Assembly: GCA_021800275.1 (NCBI GenBank)
Contig: JAJYZB010000001.1
Span: forward strand, 124,001-188,000
Origin: a bacterium
GTDB taxonomy: Bacteria > Vulcanimicrobiota > JABDET01
DNA length: 64,000 nt
Reading direction: 5' to 3'
Below the pieces are notes generated by a model. It did no database searches and was not told where the DNA came from. It saw only the letters and a list, made by a program, of their open reading frames with translations. Made by a program: the position numbers and the translations under genes. Shown here in pieces: positions 29,249 through 39,350 of the stretch (position 1 is its first letter; each line of letters starts with the position of its first letter).

Positions 29249-29485
29249 GTGAAAACAGCAGTTTTTCTTCCAGATGAACTTTTTCAGAAAGCCGAAAAAG
29301 AGGCTGCGAGACTTAACATCAGTCGAAGTAAGCTTTTTGCTGCTGCTCTTCAGACTTATCTAGAACCGTTTTTTTCTGATGAGATAACACAAACTCTTAA
29401 TAAAATATACTCGGACACTTCCTCTCGGCTCGATTCTGTAACCCGCGAACTGCAGTTTCATTCACTCCCACCAGAAAAATGGTAA
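29249..29485 (+). CDS. MazE-like ribbon-helix-helix antitoxin (GTG start)
   Basis: KTAVFLPDELFQKAEKEAARLNISRSKLFAAAL; overlaps the toxin gene. Confidence 0.85.
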   Translation: MKTAVFLPDELFQKAEKEAARLNISRSKLFAAALQTYLEPFFSDEITQTLNKIYSDTSSRLDSVTRELQFHSLPPEKW

Positions 29486-29823
29486 TAAAGAGAAAAGAGA
29501 TCTGGTGGGCAGCTCTTTTCGATCCACGAAAATCAGAACCGGGTTACAAAAGACCTGTTCTAATCCTTCAAACAGATGAATTCAATAAAAGTAAAATTGC
29601 GACTGTGATTGTTGTCATCTTAACATCAAACTTGAAACTTGCTGATGCCCCAGGAAATGTTCTTCTTTCTAAAAGCGAAACCAGACTCTCAAAAGATTCA
29701 GTAGCGAACGTTTCTCAAATCATAACGCTTGACAAATCTTTTCTTACAGCTTATGTCAGCTCTCTTCCTAATCCTCTTTTTCGCAAAATTGAAAATGGCA
29801 TAAGACTTATTTTAGGGTTATAG
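29479..29823 (+). CDS. mazF: MazF/PemK-family endoribonuclease toxin
   Basis: KEIWWAALFDPRKSEPGYKRPVLILQTDEFNKSKIATVIVVILTSN. Confidence 0.9.
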   Translation: MVIKRKEIWWAALFDPRKSEPGYKRPVLILQTDEFNKSKIATVIVVILTSNLKLADAPGNVLLSKSETRLSKDSVANVSQIITLDKSFLTAYVSSLPNPLFRKIENGIRLILGL

Positions 29824-29953
29824 GCTATTTATCTCAAAGCTGGAAAGAGGAGGCAGTGTTGAGCTTCATACGATTGAGAAAGTCGCCAGAGCGATGAACG
29901 CTCAAATTGTAATTGATTTAGTGCCTCGTCATAAGAATGCTCGCTCTCTGTAA
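29822..29953 (+). pseudogene. Remnant of XRE-family (mobile mystery protein A-like) antitoxin C-terminus
   Basis: Uncalled frame reads RLFISKLERGGSVELHTIEKVARAMNAQIVIDLVPRHKNARSL*. Confidence 0.5.
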
Positions 29954-29961
29954 TCTAACGG

Positions 29962-30750
29962 TTAACGATTTAAAAATTTTGCGGCTGCAGCATCTAAAAA
30001 CCAGATCAACTCTCCAGAAACAGGAGACACCATTTGAGCGGGAAAATTTTGTTCAACCTCAAAAGAGAAACCAGAGGCTGCGGAAGAAATTTCACTGCTC
30101 AATTTTTTTCCCCCTAAAACTTGAGACACAATCTCAGCTTTCTCTGATCCAGACACCAGAAAAGCAGCGGCTTGAGCCGCATTGATCACCGGAAAAGTAA
30201 GGGTCATGCGGAACATTTTTAATTTCTCAACATAATAAGCAGTCACCCATCTTTTTTTTTCATGCAGGGCTGCAGTATGGGGAAACAGTGAAGCCGTGTG
30301 TCCATCTTCACCCATTCCCAAAAGCATCAAATCCATGACGGGAAAACCTGATGCTGCGCTGAAAATCTTCCTCATTTCCATTTCATAATCCAAAGCCGCT
30401 TTTTCCGGCTCCAGTTCCCCTTTCATTCGGTGAATGTTCTGAGAAGGAATCTTTATCTTCGAGAAAAAATGTTCTTGAATCATTTTGAAATTGCTTGCAG
30501 CGTGATCAGGAGGAACACACCTTTCATCTGAAAAAAAGAAGTGAATCTTGTCCCATGAAATTTCTGTTTGATAAGGGCTGCCTCCTAAAATTTCATAAAA
30601 CCTTTTAGGAGTTGAACCTCCTGATAAAGCGCAGGAAAAAATCCCTTTCTCTAAAATGGCTTTTTTTACGCGAAGCAAAAAATCATGAGCAACAGCCTGT
30701 GAAAGGGCTTCATAATCTTCTTTGACAATAACTTCTATGGATTTCTCCAT
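29962..30750 (-). CDS. pgl: 6-phosphogluconolactonase
   Basis: ALSGGSTPKRFYEIL, FFFSDERCVPPDHAASNF, LLGMGEDGHTASLFP. Confidence 0.9.
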   Translation of the reverse strand: MEKSIEVIVKEDYEALSQAVAHDFLLRVKKAILEKGIFSCALSGGSTPKRFYEILGGSPYQTEISWDKIHFFFSDERCVPPDHAASNFKMIQEHFFSKIKIPSQNIHRMKGELEPEKAALDYEMEMRKIFSAASGFPVMDLMLLGMGEDGHTASLFPHTAALHEKKRWVTAYYVEKLKMFRMTLTFPVINAAQAAAFLVSGSEKAEIVSQVLGGKKLSSEISSAASGFSFEVEQNFPAQMVSPVSGELIWFLDAAAAKFLNR

Positions 30751-32267
30751 TTTCTCTTATCCTGAGCTAATAAAATATCGGCTTCTGAGGGTCCCCACGT
30801 GCCTGAGGCATAAATGGGAATAGGAGAGTACCGGTCGTTTTCCCATGCCTCTAAAATAGGAGTGATAAAAGCCCAGGCAGCTTCAATCCAATCCCCTCGG
30901 GCGAATAAAGTGGCATCCCCTAAAAACGCATCCAATAAAAGTCTTTCATAAGCCTCTTCTACAGGTTTAGAAAAAGAAGAACCATACTGGAATCTCATAT
31001 CAACAGGCTGAAGATGGATATCAGGGCCAGGGACCTTTGCTTCAAAACGCAGGGTGATCCCTTCATCAGGCTGAATGTGCAGAATTAAAAGATTCGGATC
31101 CATATACTTCTCAGGAACACGGGCAAAAACCAGATGAGGGGTTCTTCTAAATTGAATCGTAATTTCAGTGACCCGCTTCGGAAGATGTTTCCCAGTTCTG
31201 AGATAAAAAGGGACATCTGCCCATCTCCAATTGTCAATAAACAGTTTCAAAAGCACATAGGTTTCAGTTCGGGAAGCAGGGTTGACATTCTTTTCTTTTC
31301 GGTAAGCCTGCACTTGTTTTCCGTCAATCACTCCATCCCCATACTGAGCTCTGACAGTAACACGATTCACTTCTTCCTCTTTCATCAAGCGCAGCCCCTG
31401 CAGCGTTTTCGTCTTTTCATCGCGGACAGCTGCTGCTGTAAAAGCCACAGGAGGTTCCATTCCAATGGTGCAGACCAGCTGCAGCAGATGATTCTGAACC
31501 ATGTCTCTCAGAGCGCCTGCTGAATCATAATACCCGCCTCTATTTTCAATCCCAATGCTTTCTGCCACCGTGATCTGAACATGATCAATAAACTGGCGGT
31601 TCCAGATCGGTTCAAAAATACTGTTAGCAAAACGAAAAGCTAAAATATTCTGAACGGTTTCTTTTCCTAAAAAATGATCGATTCGGTAAACCTGATCCTC
31701 TTTGAAATACTGCACGATTTTATCATTCAGAGACTGAGCGGACAAAAGGTCATGACCAAAAGGTTTTTCAATAATAATTCTAGACCAATTTTTTTCAGAT
31801 AAAGGACAGGACAGCCCTGATTTGCCTAAATGTTCAATAATCGTTGGATACAACTGGGGAGAAACAGCCAGATAAAAAAGACGATTCCCTGAACACCCTC
31901 TTTCTTTATCCAATTTAGAAAAAAGATCGATCAGCTGCTGATAAATCCCCGGATTGTCCACATCTCCAGAAAGATAAAAAAGCGCTTTTTCAAATCGGCT
32001 CCAAACTTCAGGATCCGGAGGCTCAAAATACAAAGCTACCGCTTCTTTCATCTTGCTTCTGAAAGACTCATTCGTTTCTGGAGTTCTTGCAATTCCCACC
32101 AGTGAAAAACCATCAGGCAGGAGCTGGCTCTGAAATAATTTATACAGAGCAGGAATCAATTTTCGATGGGTCAAATCCCCTGATGCCCCAATTGTAACCA
32201 TAGCGCAGGAATCGGGAATTCGCTCTCTTCGAGCCGCGGCTTTAACAGGAGCTTCTAAAAAACTCAT
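30735..32267 (-). CDS. zwf: Glucose-6-phosphate dehydrogenase
   Basis: GASGDLTHRKLIPALY, RIDHFLGKETVQN. Confidence 0.95.
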   Translation of the reverse strand: MSFLEAPVKAAARRERIPDSCAMVTIGASGDLTHRKLIPALYKLFQSQLLPDGFSLVGIARTPETNESFRSKMKEAVALYFEPPDPEVWSRFEKALFYLSGDVDNPGIYQQLIDLFSKLDKERGCSGNRLFYLAVSPQLYPTIIEHLGKSGLSCPLSEKNWSRIIIEKPFGHDLLSAQSLNDKIVQYFKEDQVYRIDHFLGKETVQNILAFRFANSIFEPIWNRQFIDHVQITVAESIGIENRGGYYDSAGALRDMVQNHLLQLVCTIGMEPPVAFTAAAVRDEKTKTLQGLRLMKEEEVNRVTVRAQYGDGVIDGKQVQAYRKEKNVNPASRTETYVLLKLFIDNWRWADVPFYLRTGKHLPKRVTEITIQFRRTPHLVFARVPEKYMDPNLLILHIQPDEGITLRFEAKVPGPDIHLQPVDMRFQYGSSFSKPVEEAYERLLLDAFLGDATLFARGDWIEAAWAFITPILEAWENDRYSPIPIYASGTWGPSEADILLAQDKRKWRNP

Positions 32268-33170
32268 TTATGATTTTGCTGTCAGAACAGCATGTCCCCC
32301 AAATTCATTCCGGAGAGCAGCAATCATTTTTGCCGAGAAAGAATCGGTCTGACGAGACCGCATGCGTTCCAGAAGACTCAACGTAATGACAGGAGCCGGA
32401 ACATTGTGATCAATGGCTTCCTGAACTGTCCATCTGCCCTCCCCTGAATCCTCTACATAGCCTTTAATTTCAGACAGATCGGAATCCTTGGCTAAAGCAT
32501 CTTCCGCCAATTCCAGCAGCCAGGAGCGAACCACACTTCCCCGATTCCAGAGTTTAGCGATTTTAAACAGATCTAACTTGTAATTCGAAGCATTTAAAAT
32601 TTCAAAGCCCTCCCCATAAGCCTGGAGCATTCCATACTCAATCCCATTGTGAACCATTTTTACATAGTGCCCTGAACCAGAAGGTCCCATGTATCCATAT
32701 CCCTCAGAAGGGGCAAGACTTTTAAAAATCGGCTCGCATTTTTTAAAAGATGCCTCTTCTCCACCGATCATCAAGCAGTAGCCCTCTTTCAAGCCCCAGA
32801 TTCCACCACTGGTTCCCACATCTAAAAATTTGATCCCTTTAGACGAAAGAAACTCATTTCTGCGAATGGTATCTATAAAACGTGAATTTCCTCCATCAAT
32901 TAAAATATCCCCTTTAGTCAGCATAGGAAGAAGCTGCCCGATCATGTCATCAACTGGTTTTCCAGCAGGGACCATTAACCAGACGATTTTAGGAAGAGGC
33001 AGCTGTTTCATCAATTCATCTAAAGTAAAAGATGGAATTGCGCCCTCATTGCCTAACTCTCTGGTTTTATCAGGAGTTCTATTATAGACAACGACTTTAT
33101 GCTTTTCTTTGAGCAGCCGCCTTGCCATATTGGCACCCATTCTCCCTAATCCAATGATTCCTAATTCCAT
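32268..33170 (-). CDS. gnd: 6-phosphogluconate dehydrogenase (decarboxylating, GndA-type short form)
   Basis: LGIIGLGRMGANMARRL, VDGGNSRF, GTSGGIWGLKEGYCLMIGG, KMVHNGIEYG; start at ATG 33170 after GGAGG. Confidence 0.9.
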   Translation of the reverse strand: MELGIIGLGRMGANMARRLLKEKHKVVVYNRTPDKTRELGNEGAIPSFTLDELMKQLPLPKIVWLMVPAGKPVDDMIGQLLPMLTKGDILIDGGNSRFIDTIRRNEFLSSKGIKFLDVGTSGGIWGLKEGYCLMIGGEEASFKKCEPIFKSLAPSEGYGYMGPSGSGHYVKMVHNGIEYGMLQAYGEGFEILNASNYKLDLFKIAKLWNRGSVVRSWLLELAEDALAKDSDLSEIKGYVEDSGEGRWTVQEAIDHNVPAPVITLSLLERMRSRQTDSFSAKMIAALRNEFGGHAVLTAKS

Positions 33171-33188
33171 GATCTGCCTCCTCTCCAA

Positions 33189-33232
33189 ATGAGAAGTGAG
33201 GAACACAAAAGTTTCAAAGCAGCACTTCTCAT
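33189..33232. promoter_or_regulatory. Inverted repeat ATGAGAAGTG-N24-CACTTCTCAT in gnd-zwf-pgl leader
   Basis: 10-bp perfect arms just upstream of gnd start. Confidence 0.45.
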
Positions 33233-33360
33233 CAGCCTTGATGTCTTCTTGTTTCGAGAAAACAATCCTCTCATTCCCCCTCTAGCCCCTGAACGATTTG
33301 CAGCCGGCCTGTGGATAAAAAGGGAAAACAATCAGAAAAGAGTAATCTTTTCAATAAAAA

Positions 33361-34653
33361 ATGAGCGAAAAAGCGACCCCCTTTAAACTTTACCCCTGGG
33401 TCTTCATCAGCGCAGCCGTTGTCTTATGCCTTCTGCTGTATGTTTTCCACCTCCCTTTTGCGCACGCAAAAAGCTTCGTTCTTTTTTCAGGACTGGCTGT
33501 TCTGATGGAATTCTGGGAAATCCAGCTGCCCAAATTCCCTAAAATCACAGTGGGAGATGCCCTGTATATCGCCAGTTTGTTTTTGTTTCCTCTCCCTCTG
33601 GTTTTAGGAATCGCCTGCATTGGAAAAATCGGAAAACTGGCTTATCTGAGAACCACTGACTCCCTGGAACTTCTCATTCTGACTCGAAGACTTGTGCTGC
33701 TGAGTTTGTCTGCCTTGTACTTTAAATTTTCCCAACTTTATGGGGCTTTTATTCACCCCCCTCATGTCAGCGCTCTGCAGCAGATTTCTCTCCTGTCCCA
33801 CCAAATCATAATCTTAGTCATCTGGATCGCGATTTATTCATTCGGACAATTTTTTCTTCTGCATTTCGAAAGAATGTTTACGCGTGGCACGACCCACCTC
33901 TCTTTAAACTGGAAAAACTTAAAAAATCTCTTTTTATCCAATGCCCTTTTAATTTTTCCCTTAGGCATTTTAATTTATATCCTTTACTCTCTGCAGTCTT
34001 CTCCTCTCCCCTACCCCCTCATCCTCCTCGTCCCCTCACTTTTAATCATTTACCGATCCATCAAAAATTACACCGAAAGCCTTGAAGCAGCCAAATCCAC
34101 AGTAGAAGCCCTGGCAGATGCCGTTGACAAAAGACTGGATTTCACCCATGATCATTCCCCCAATGTCTCTGACCTCTCGAAAAAAATAGCCCTGCAGCTC
34201 GGATTGAGCGATGAAGAAACCGAACTTCTGGTGCGCGCAGCCAAAATTCACAACCTCGGAAAAGTCGGAATCGCCGATCGCATTTTGAACAAACCTGACA
34301 GCTTGACAGAAGAAGAATTTAAAGCCATCAAAAAACATCCTGAAATCGGAGCCAAAGTCGCAGGGCAGCTTTCCATTTATGAACAGGAAGTCGAAATTAT
34401 TCGAAGCCACCATGAACATTTTGACGGATCCGGCTATCCTAAAGGATTAAAAGGAGAAGAAATCCCCCTGGGCGCCCGAATCCTCGGTGTAGCAGACGCT
34501 TATGAAGCCATGATCTCAGAGCGCCCCTATCGGAAAGCCTTCAGCAGAGAAGAAGCGATTCAGGAGATACAACTGAGCTCAGGAACAAAGTTCGACCCCC
34601 ATGTAGTCAGAGCTTTTGCAAAAGCTCTGGAAGAGGAAAAGTCGCGCGCGTAA
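33361..34653 (+). CDS. Membrane HD-GYP-like signalling protein with HN in place of HD
   Basis: Multi-TM N-terminus; AAKIHNLGKVGIADRIL...HHEHFDGSGYPKGLKGEEIPLGARILGVADAYEAM. Confidence 0.8.
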   Translation: MSEKATPFKLYPWVFISAAVVLCLLLYVFHLPFAHAKSFVLFSGLAVLMEFWEIQLPKFPKITVGDALYIASLFLFPLPLVLGIACIGKIGKLAYLRTTDSLELLILTRRLVLLSLSALYFKFSQLYGAFIHPPHVSALQQISLLSHQIIILVIWIAIYSFGQFFLLHFERMFTRGTTHLSLNWKNLKNLFLSNALLIFPLGILIYILYSLQSSPLPYPLILLVPSLLIIYRSIKNYTESLEAAKSTVEALADAVDKRLDFTHDHSPNVSDLSKKIALQLGLSDEETELLVRAAKIHNLGKVGIADRILNKPDSLTEEEFKAIKKHPEIGAKVAGQLSIYEQEVEIIRSHHEHFDGSGYPKGLKGEEIPLGARILGVADAYEAMISERPYRKAFSREEAIQEIQLSSGTKFDPHVVRAFAKALEEEKSRA

Positions 34654-34657
34654 AGAA

Positions 34658-37600
34658 ATGAAAAAGTCAAAAATGGAACCCAGAAATCAATTTATTTATG
34701 GTTTTCAAGAACTAGACTTTCCTGCCAATACCGGATGCGAAGTTTCAATAAAAATTTTATTTTTTAAATTGACTTTCATCATCACGGGAATTTCATTGCT
34801 CAAATTTAGAGAAAAAAAGTTTATAAACTCTTTTTCTCTATCAGTAAAGATGACCTCTGGCTTTAAGCAGGATTTCCTATCTATAATTTTCAGTAAATTA
34901 TTCAATATGTTTCTCCCTACCCCGAAATTTCATGTGCAGCCTCAAAAAAATCTTATATTTCTGGGAGGAGATTTGTGGGAAGCTAAAGATGATGATTCTG
35001 CCTTTCTGATTGATTTAAACAACTTCCCATCAAGCTATTACACTCTGCAAGCTAACATAAATCTCGATTCCGACTTAAAAACCAATAAACTATCCAAACT
35101 TAATCCTAAAATCATTCTTGAAAAAGAAGACAAATCATGTATAGATAGCAATGCTATTTTTTCAAGTTTCTGGAAAGAAAAACTAAGCGCTCATTTTTTT
35201 ATTCCTGAAGGAACCCAAAAAATCTATTTTTACCCAATTGGTAAACCAACAAAATTCCATCTAAAAGCGCTTAAATTATTCTATAAACAAGAATCCGAAC
35301 CCAATAAATTCCTGAATTATCTTCCGAAACTCACCTCAGAAAGCTTAATTGTAAAAGAAACACCGTGCAGCAACAATAACAAAGCCGCCCTACCAACCAG
35401 GACGGAAAAAAACAAAATTGCGGTTGTTATAGGAATGCACAGAAGCGGTACTTCTCTGGTGAGTAGAATTCTCAATATTGGAGACTATTACTTGGGAGAT
35501 GAAGATGAATTATTAGAACCTGACTTTGACAACGAGAAAGGATTTTGGGAAAACAAAAACTTTATGAGAATTAACGAAAGAATTCTCATGACTTTTCAAG
35601 GAGATTGGGACAAGATTCCCGATTTTCCAAAAGATTGGCTGTCTCAAAAAGAAATCTCGGTTCTAGCAAGTAAAGCAGAAGAAATGGTAAAAAAATTTGC
35701 TCAATACCAACGGTGGGGATGGAAAGATCCACGAACCACGATAACCCTTCCATTTTGGAAAAGAATAATCGCAGAAGTTTTCCCTGAATCTCAAATTTAT
35801 TATATTCTCTGCATCAGAAACCCAATAGATGTCGCAAAATCTCTTCAAAAAAGAAACAATATGACTTTAAATCAAGGCTCTCTGCTGTGGGAGGAATACA
35901 CAAAAAAAGCAATTCAATACACAGCCAACGAAAAGCGAATTTTCGTAAATTATGAAAATTTCTTTTATCATCCTGAAGCTGAAATAAAAAAAATCGATGA
36001 CTTTCTCATGGACTTCTGGACCCCTGATCAATATGCCGCATCCATAAATTTTATTGATCAGAAAATAAGACATCAAAACTCATCTTATCTGGATTTGTTT
36101 GAAAACGATGAAATACCTGAATCTTCTAAGCTTCTATATGCTGCAGTTTTAGAGGGAGAAAATTTAGTGAAACTCAAGGAAGAAATTAAAATTCCAGTCA
36201 CAATTTCTCATTCCTGCTATCCTCCAATCCTTGACGACAATCACCCTCAAAAGGCACCTAATGGCAATAAAGTAACTGCTGTGGTTGAACGACTCTTGAG
36301 CAAAATAAAAGAAAATAAAACCGTTAAAAATAAGAAATTGAGCAGTTCCTTAAAACGAGATGAAAAAATGTTGTTTCGTTTTTTTACCCAAAAAAAATAT
36401 GAAGAAGCATTAAAAACCGGAAATAAAATTTTACAGGAATCATGGCTCAAATTTCAAAATGGAGACCAGGGGGCTATTCGAAAAGCCAACGAAGTCGTCA
36501 ATAAAATAATAAAAAATATTGCTGCAGAGTTAGAACTCCGAAAAAAGTTACCCATTTTATCTTCCTCTCCAAATTCTGAAAACAAAATAAAACTTGCTTT
36601 TATTAAAGGTGGAGTGGTTCCTAATGATGGACCAACTATGGTTCTGCTGAGCTTCTGCAGAAACTACGATAAGAATAAGTTTTCTCTCAAAGTTTATGAC
36701 ACCTATCCCCCTGAGTTAAGTCGATTTCCAAACTATCCTTTGTTCGAATTAAACAGATGGAAAATCCCTTACTTTTCATCTGATTTCTCTGATATATTGG
36801 ACAGAACAGAAGAAATCGTGACAGAAATCCAACAAAATAACACAGATATCACAGTTATTTTTGGATCAATGATGGATATTCCGTGCAGATTAATTGCCTG
36901 CTGCAAACCAGCAAAAGTAGTGTTTCATTATGATTTAATGCAAGATACTGGGCTCATTGATGTTTTCGATCTGGTCATTGCAACAGAAAAAAATCAACTT
37001 GAAAGGCATACTGATAAAAAAGTCTCTTGTTACATTCAAGGGGAACCTTCAGACATCAAAAGTCGAATAGAAGAATGTAATAGCAATGGCTTAATGATTC
37101 AAAAATGCTGCCTGGGGTTTAAACAGGATTCTACTATTCTAGGAACTTTTGGACGCTTAACTAAAATTACCAACCCTGCTTTTCTTACAATGCTCGCCGA
37201 ACTACTGAGAGAGTTTCCGCAAACTTGCTATATAACTGCTGGACCAGGAACAGCAGAAGAAATAAATGAAATCCGTAAACTAGAAGCATCTTTTCCTTCG
37301 AGAGTAAAATATTTAGGTAATATTGGCTACCTTGAAGCGAACCTGCTGCTTTTGCTGGACATTTACCTGAATTCTTTCCCACTCCCAGGAGGACAATCCT
37401 TTGTTAATGCTCTGGGAGCAGGCCTGCCAGCTATCAGTATGCCCTCAAAAGGGGGAATTCCTATGGGAAACACTTTCAGCGATGATATTGAGGGATATCC
37501 ACAGTTTCCCTCAGGAAAATTAGAAGATGCATACACAGCATTCGCTAAAAGAGCAGTAAAAGAAGTGGAATTTAGAAATGAACTAAAGAAAATTTGCAGC

Positions 37601-37714
37601 GATTACTTTAAAAAATATCTGGATGCAGAACTTAGGGTCCCAGTTTATGAAGAGAAATGGGTAGAAGTTTTGGAAACAAAAATAAAAAAAATGAAAGTCA
37701 ATGTCTGCATCTAA
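34658..37714 (+). CDS. Sulfotransferase - GT1/GT4-like glycosyltransferase fusion
   Basis: IGMHRSGTSLVSRIL 5'-PSB-like motif mid-protein; C-terminal GTAGPGTAEE...YLNSFPLPGGQSFVNALGAGLPAI pattern; in-frame ATG 34658 avoids overlap with upstream gene. Confidence 0.7.
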   Translation: MKKSKMEPRNQFIYGFQELDFPANTGCEVSIKILFFKLTFIITGISLLKFREKKFINSFSLSVKMTSGFKQDFLSIIFSKLFNMFLPTPKFHVQPQKNLIFLGGDLWEAKDDDSAFLIDLNNFPSSYYTLQANINLDSDLKTNKLSKLNPKIILEKEDKSCIDSNAIFSSFWKEKLSAHFFIPEGTQKIYFYPIGKPTKFHLKALKLFYKQESEPNKFLNYLPKLTSESLIVKETPCSNNNKAALPTRTEKNKIAVVIGMHRSGTSLVSRILNIGDYYLGDEDELLEPDFDNEKGFWENKNFMRINERILMTFQGDWDKIPDFPKDWLSQKEISVLASKAEEMVKKFAQYQRWGWKDPRTTITLPFWKRIIAEVFPESQIYYILCIRNPIDVAKSLQKRNNMTLNQGSLLWEEYTKKAIQYTANEKRIFVNYENFFYHPEAEIKKIDDFLMDFWTPDQYAASINFIDQKIRHQNSSYLDLFENDEIPESSKLLYAAVLEGENLVKLKEEIKIPVTISHSCYPPILDDNHPQKAPNGNKVTAVVERLLSKIKENKTVKNKKLSSSLKRDEKMLFRFFTQKKYEEALKTGNKILQESWLKFQNGDQGAIRKANEVVNKIIKNIAAELELRKKLPILSSSPNSENKIKLAFIKGGVVPNDGPTMVLLSFCRNYDKNKFSLKVYDTYPPELSRFPNYPLFELNRWKIPYFSSDFSDILDRTEEIVTEIQQNNTDITVIFGSMMDIPCRLIACCKPAKVVFHYDLMQDTGLIDVFDLVIATEKNQLERHTDKKVSCYIQGEPSDIKSRIEECNSNGLMIQKCCLGFKQDSTILGTFGRLTKITNPAFLTMLAELLREFPQTCYITAGPGTAEEINEIRKLEASFPSRVKYLGNIGYLEANLLLLLDIYLNSFPLPGGQSFVNALGAGLPAISMPSKGGIPMGNTFSDDIEGYPQFPSGKLEDAYTAFAKRAVKEVEFRNELKKICSDYFKKYLDAELRVPVYEEKWVEVLETKIKKMKVNVCI

Positions 37715-39350
37715 GTTAATCAGTATTTTGGTCCCTGTCTATAATACAAAACCCAACCTACTGATTGACATGATCGAATCAGTTATTCATCAGACTTCTG
37801 ACCAGTGGGAATTGTGCCTGGTCAATGATGGATCCAAAGCACCATTGGTTGACTGCATTATAAAATATTATAGAGATAAAATTAATATCGAACAAGGAAA
37901 AAGTAAAATAAAATATTTTAATCTTGACTTCAACCATGGAATTGCCATCGCATCAAACGTCTGCCTATCCATGGCTGAAGGTGATTTCTGCGGTCTGCTC
38001 GATCATGATGACTGCCTGGAACACACTGCTGTAGAAAAAGTTATGGCACTGTTCAATGGAAGTGAAGAAATTGATCTTGTTTACACAGATGAAGATCAGA
38101 TAGATGAAAAAGGGGAATGCTCCAATCCCATATATAAAACTGACTTCGGATTAGAATCGGTTTTACACTGGATGTTCCTTAATCATTTCCTCGTTATTCG
38201 AACGGATATTCTAAAAAAAATCGGTGGTTTTTCTATTTACTCAAACCGATGTCCTGACAATGACCTGGTTTATAAAATTCTAGAACGAACCAATAAAGTC
38301 CACCATTTAAAAGAAATATTATATCATTGGCGTCTGACAGAAACTTCAAGCAGCATGAAAACCAATAAAACCGCAATCATTGAAGATTCTTTATCAGGTC
38401 TCAACCGCTATTTATCAAGAAATGGGAAATCTGCAACGGCCAGTCAGCCAGATAGCGCGGTAAAATATAATGTAGGATTTTTCCAGACAAGTCTAAAAAA
38501 AATCGAAGAAGAACATATTTCCAACCTGCGTAAGAACACAAATATAGTAATACTGCATAATGGAAATTCTACTGACCTTATGAGAATGACACAATATTTT
38601 TATACTTTTTTTAAAATGAAAGTGTATGCTGTTATTTCATACAAAAAAGTGTTATGCGATTTGCAAAGCACTGTGTCAGAATACTACGATATTTTAAATG
38701 AGGAGGCAACCACGATTGCCCAAATTATTAATTCTAGCGGCAAACCCTTTACCCTGATCATGTCTGATCTCTTATTTTTTAAAAACCATGATTGGGTTAA
38801 AGAAATCCTTTACTGGAAAAATCAACACGGAGTCGCTGCGGTGACCGGTAAACTCTTAAAAAACGAACAACTCCTTGACTCTGCTGGACTAACGGTCCAA
38901 AGCGACTTCCCTTATTTCTTAAAAATCTTGAATTCTTCTAATACTGACACCGTCCTCTACCATCACTGCGCGAATAGAACAAGAAATATTTCAATAGCCT
39001 CTAAAGACTTGATTTTCCTAAGCAACGACTGTATAAAAGAGATAGGAGGGATACGACATTCACTATTCCCCAACGAGTATTACATCAGCGACTTATGCTT
39101 AAGATTTATCCAATCCAATTATCGTATCGTTTATTCACCTTATATTCAAGCACAATATCTAGATTCCAATATTTTTACCCGAGAAACAGAGAAACTATTT
39201 CATGAAGGAGAACTTTTTTTCTCTGAATGGCAAAAGTTTGTCGATCCCTATTTCCCGAATATCAACATGAACTCAAATCATAACTCCCAAACAATGACCT
39301 CCAAAAAGCAGTATTCCATTCTAAACTCTTGTGGGGCCTCGCTAACTTGA
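37701..39350 (+). CDS. Family 2 glycosyltransferase
   Basis: SILVPVYNTKP...DDGS-like NDGSK, LDHDDCLE. Confidence 0.85.
   Translation: MSASKLISILVPVYNTKPNLLIDMIESVIHQTSDQWELCLVNDGSKAPLVDCIIKYYRDKINIEQGKSKIKYFNLDFNHGIAIASNVCLSMAEGDFCGLLDHDDCLEHTAVEKVMALFNGSEEIDLVYTDEDQIDEKGECSNPIYKTDFGLESVLHWMFLNHFLVIRTDILKKIGGFSIYSNRCPDNDLVYKILERTNKVHHLKEILYHWRLTETSSSMKTNKTAIIEDSLSGLNRYLSRNGKSATASQPDSAVKYNVGFFQTSLKKIEEEHISNLRKNTNIVILHNGNSTDLMRMTQYFYTFFKMKVYAVISYKKVLCDLQSTVSEYYDILNEEATTIAQIINSSGKPFTLIMSDLLFFKNHDWVKEILYWKNQHGVAAVTGKLLKNEQLLDSAGLTVQSDFPYFLKILNSSNTDTVLYHHCANRTRNISIASKDLIFLSNDCIKEIGGIRHSLFPNEYYISDLCLRFIQSNYRIVYSPYIQAQYLDSNIFTRETEKLFHEGELFFSEWQKFVDPYFPNINMNSNHNSQTMTSKKQYSILNSCGASLT

Noticed and set aside
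34042-34419. 125-aa - strand ORF
   Set aside because: Antisense to the HD-GYP-like gene
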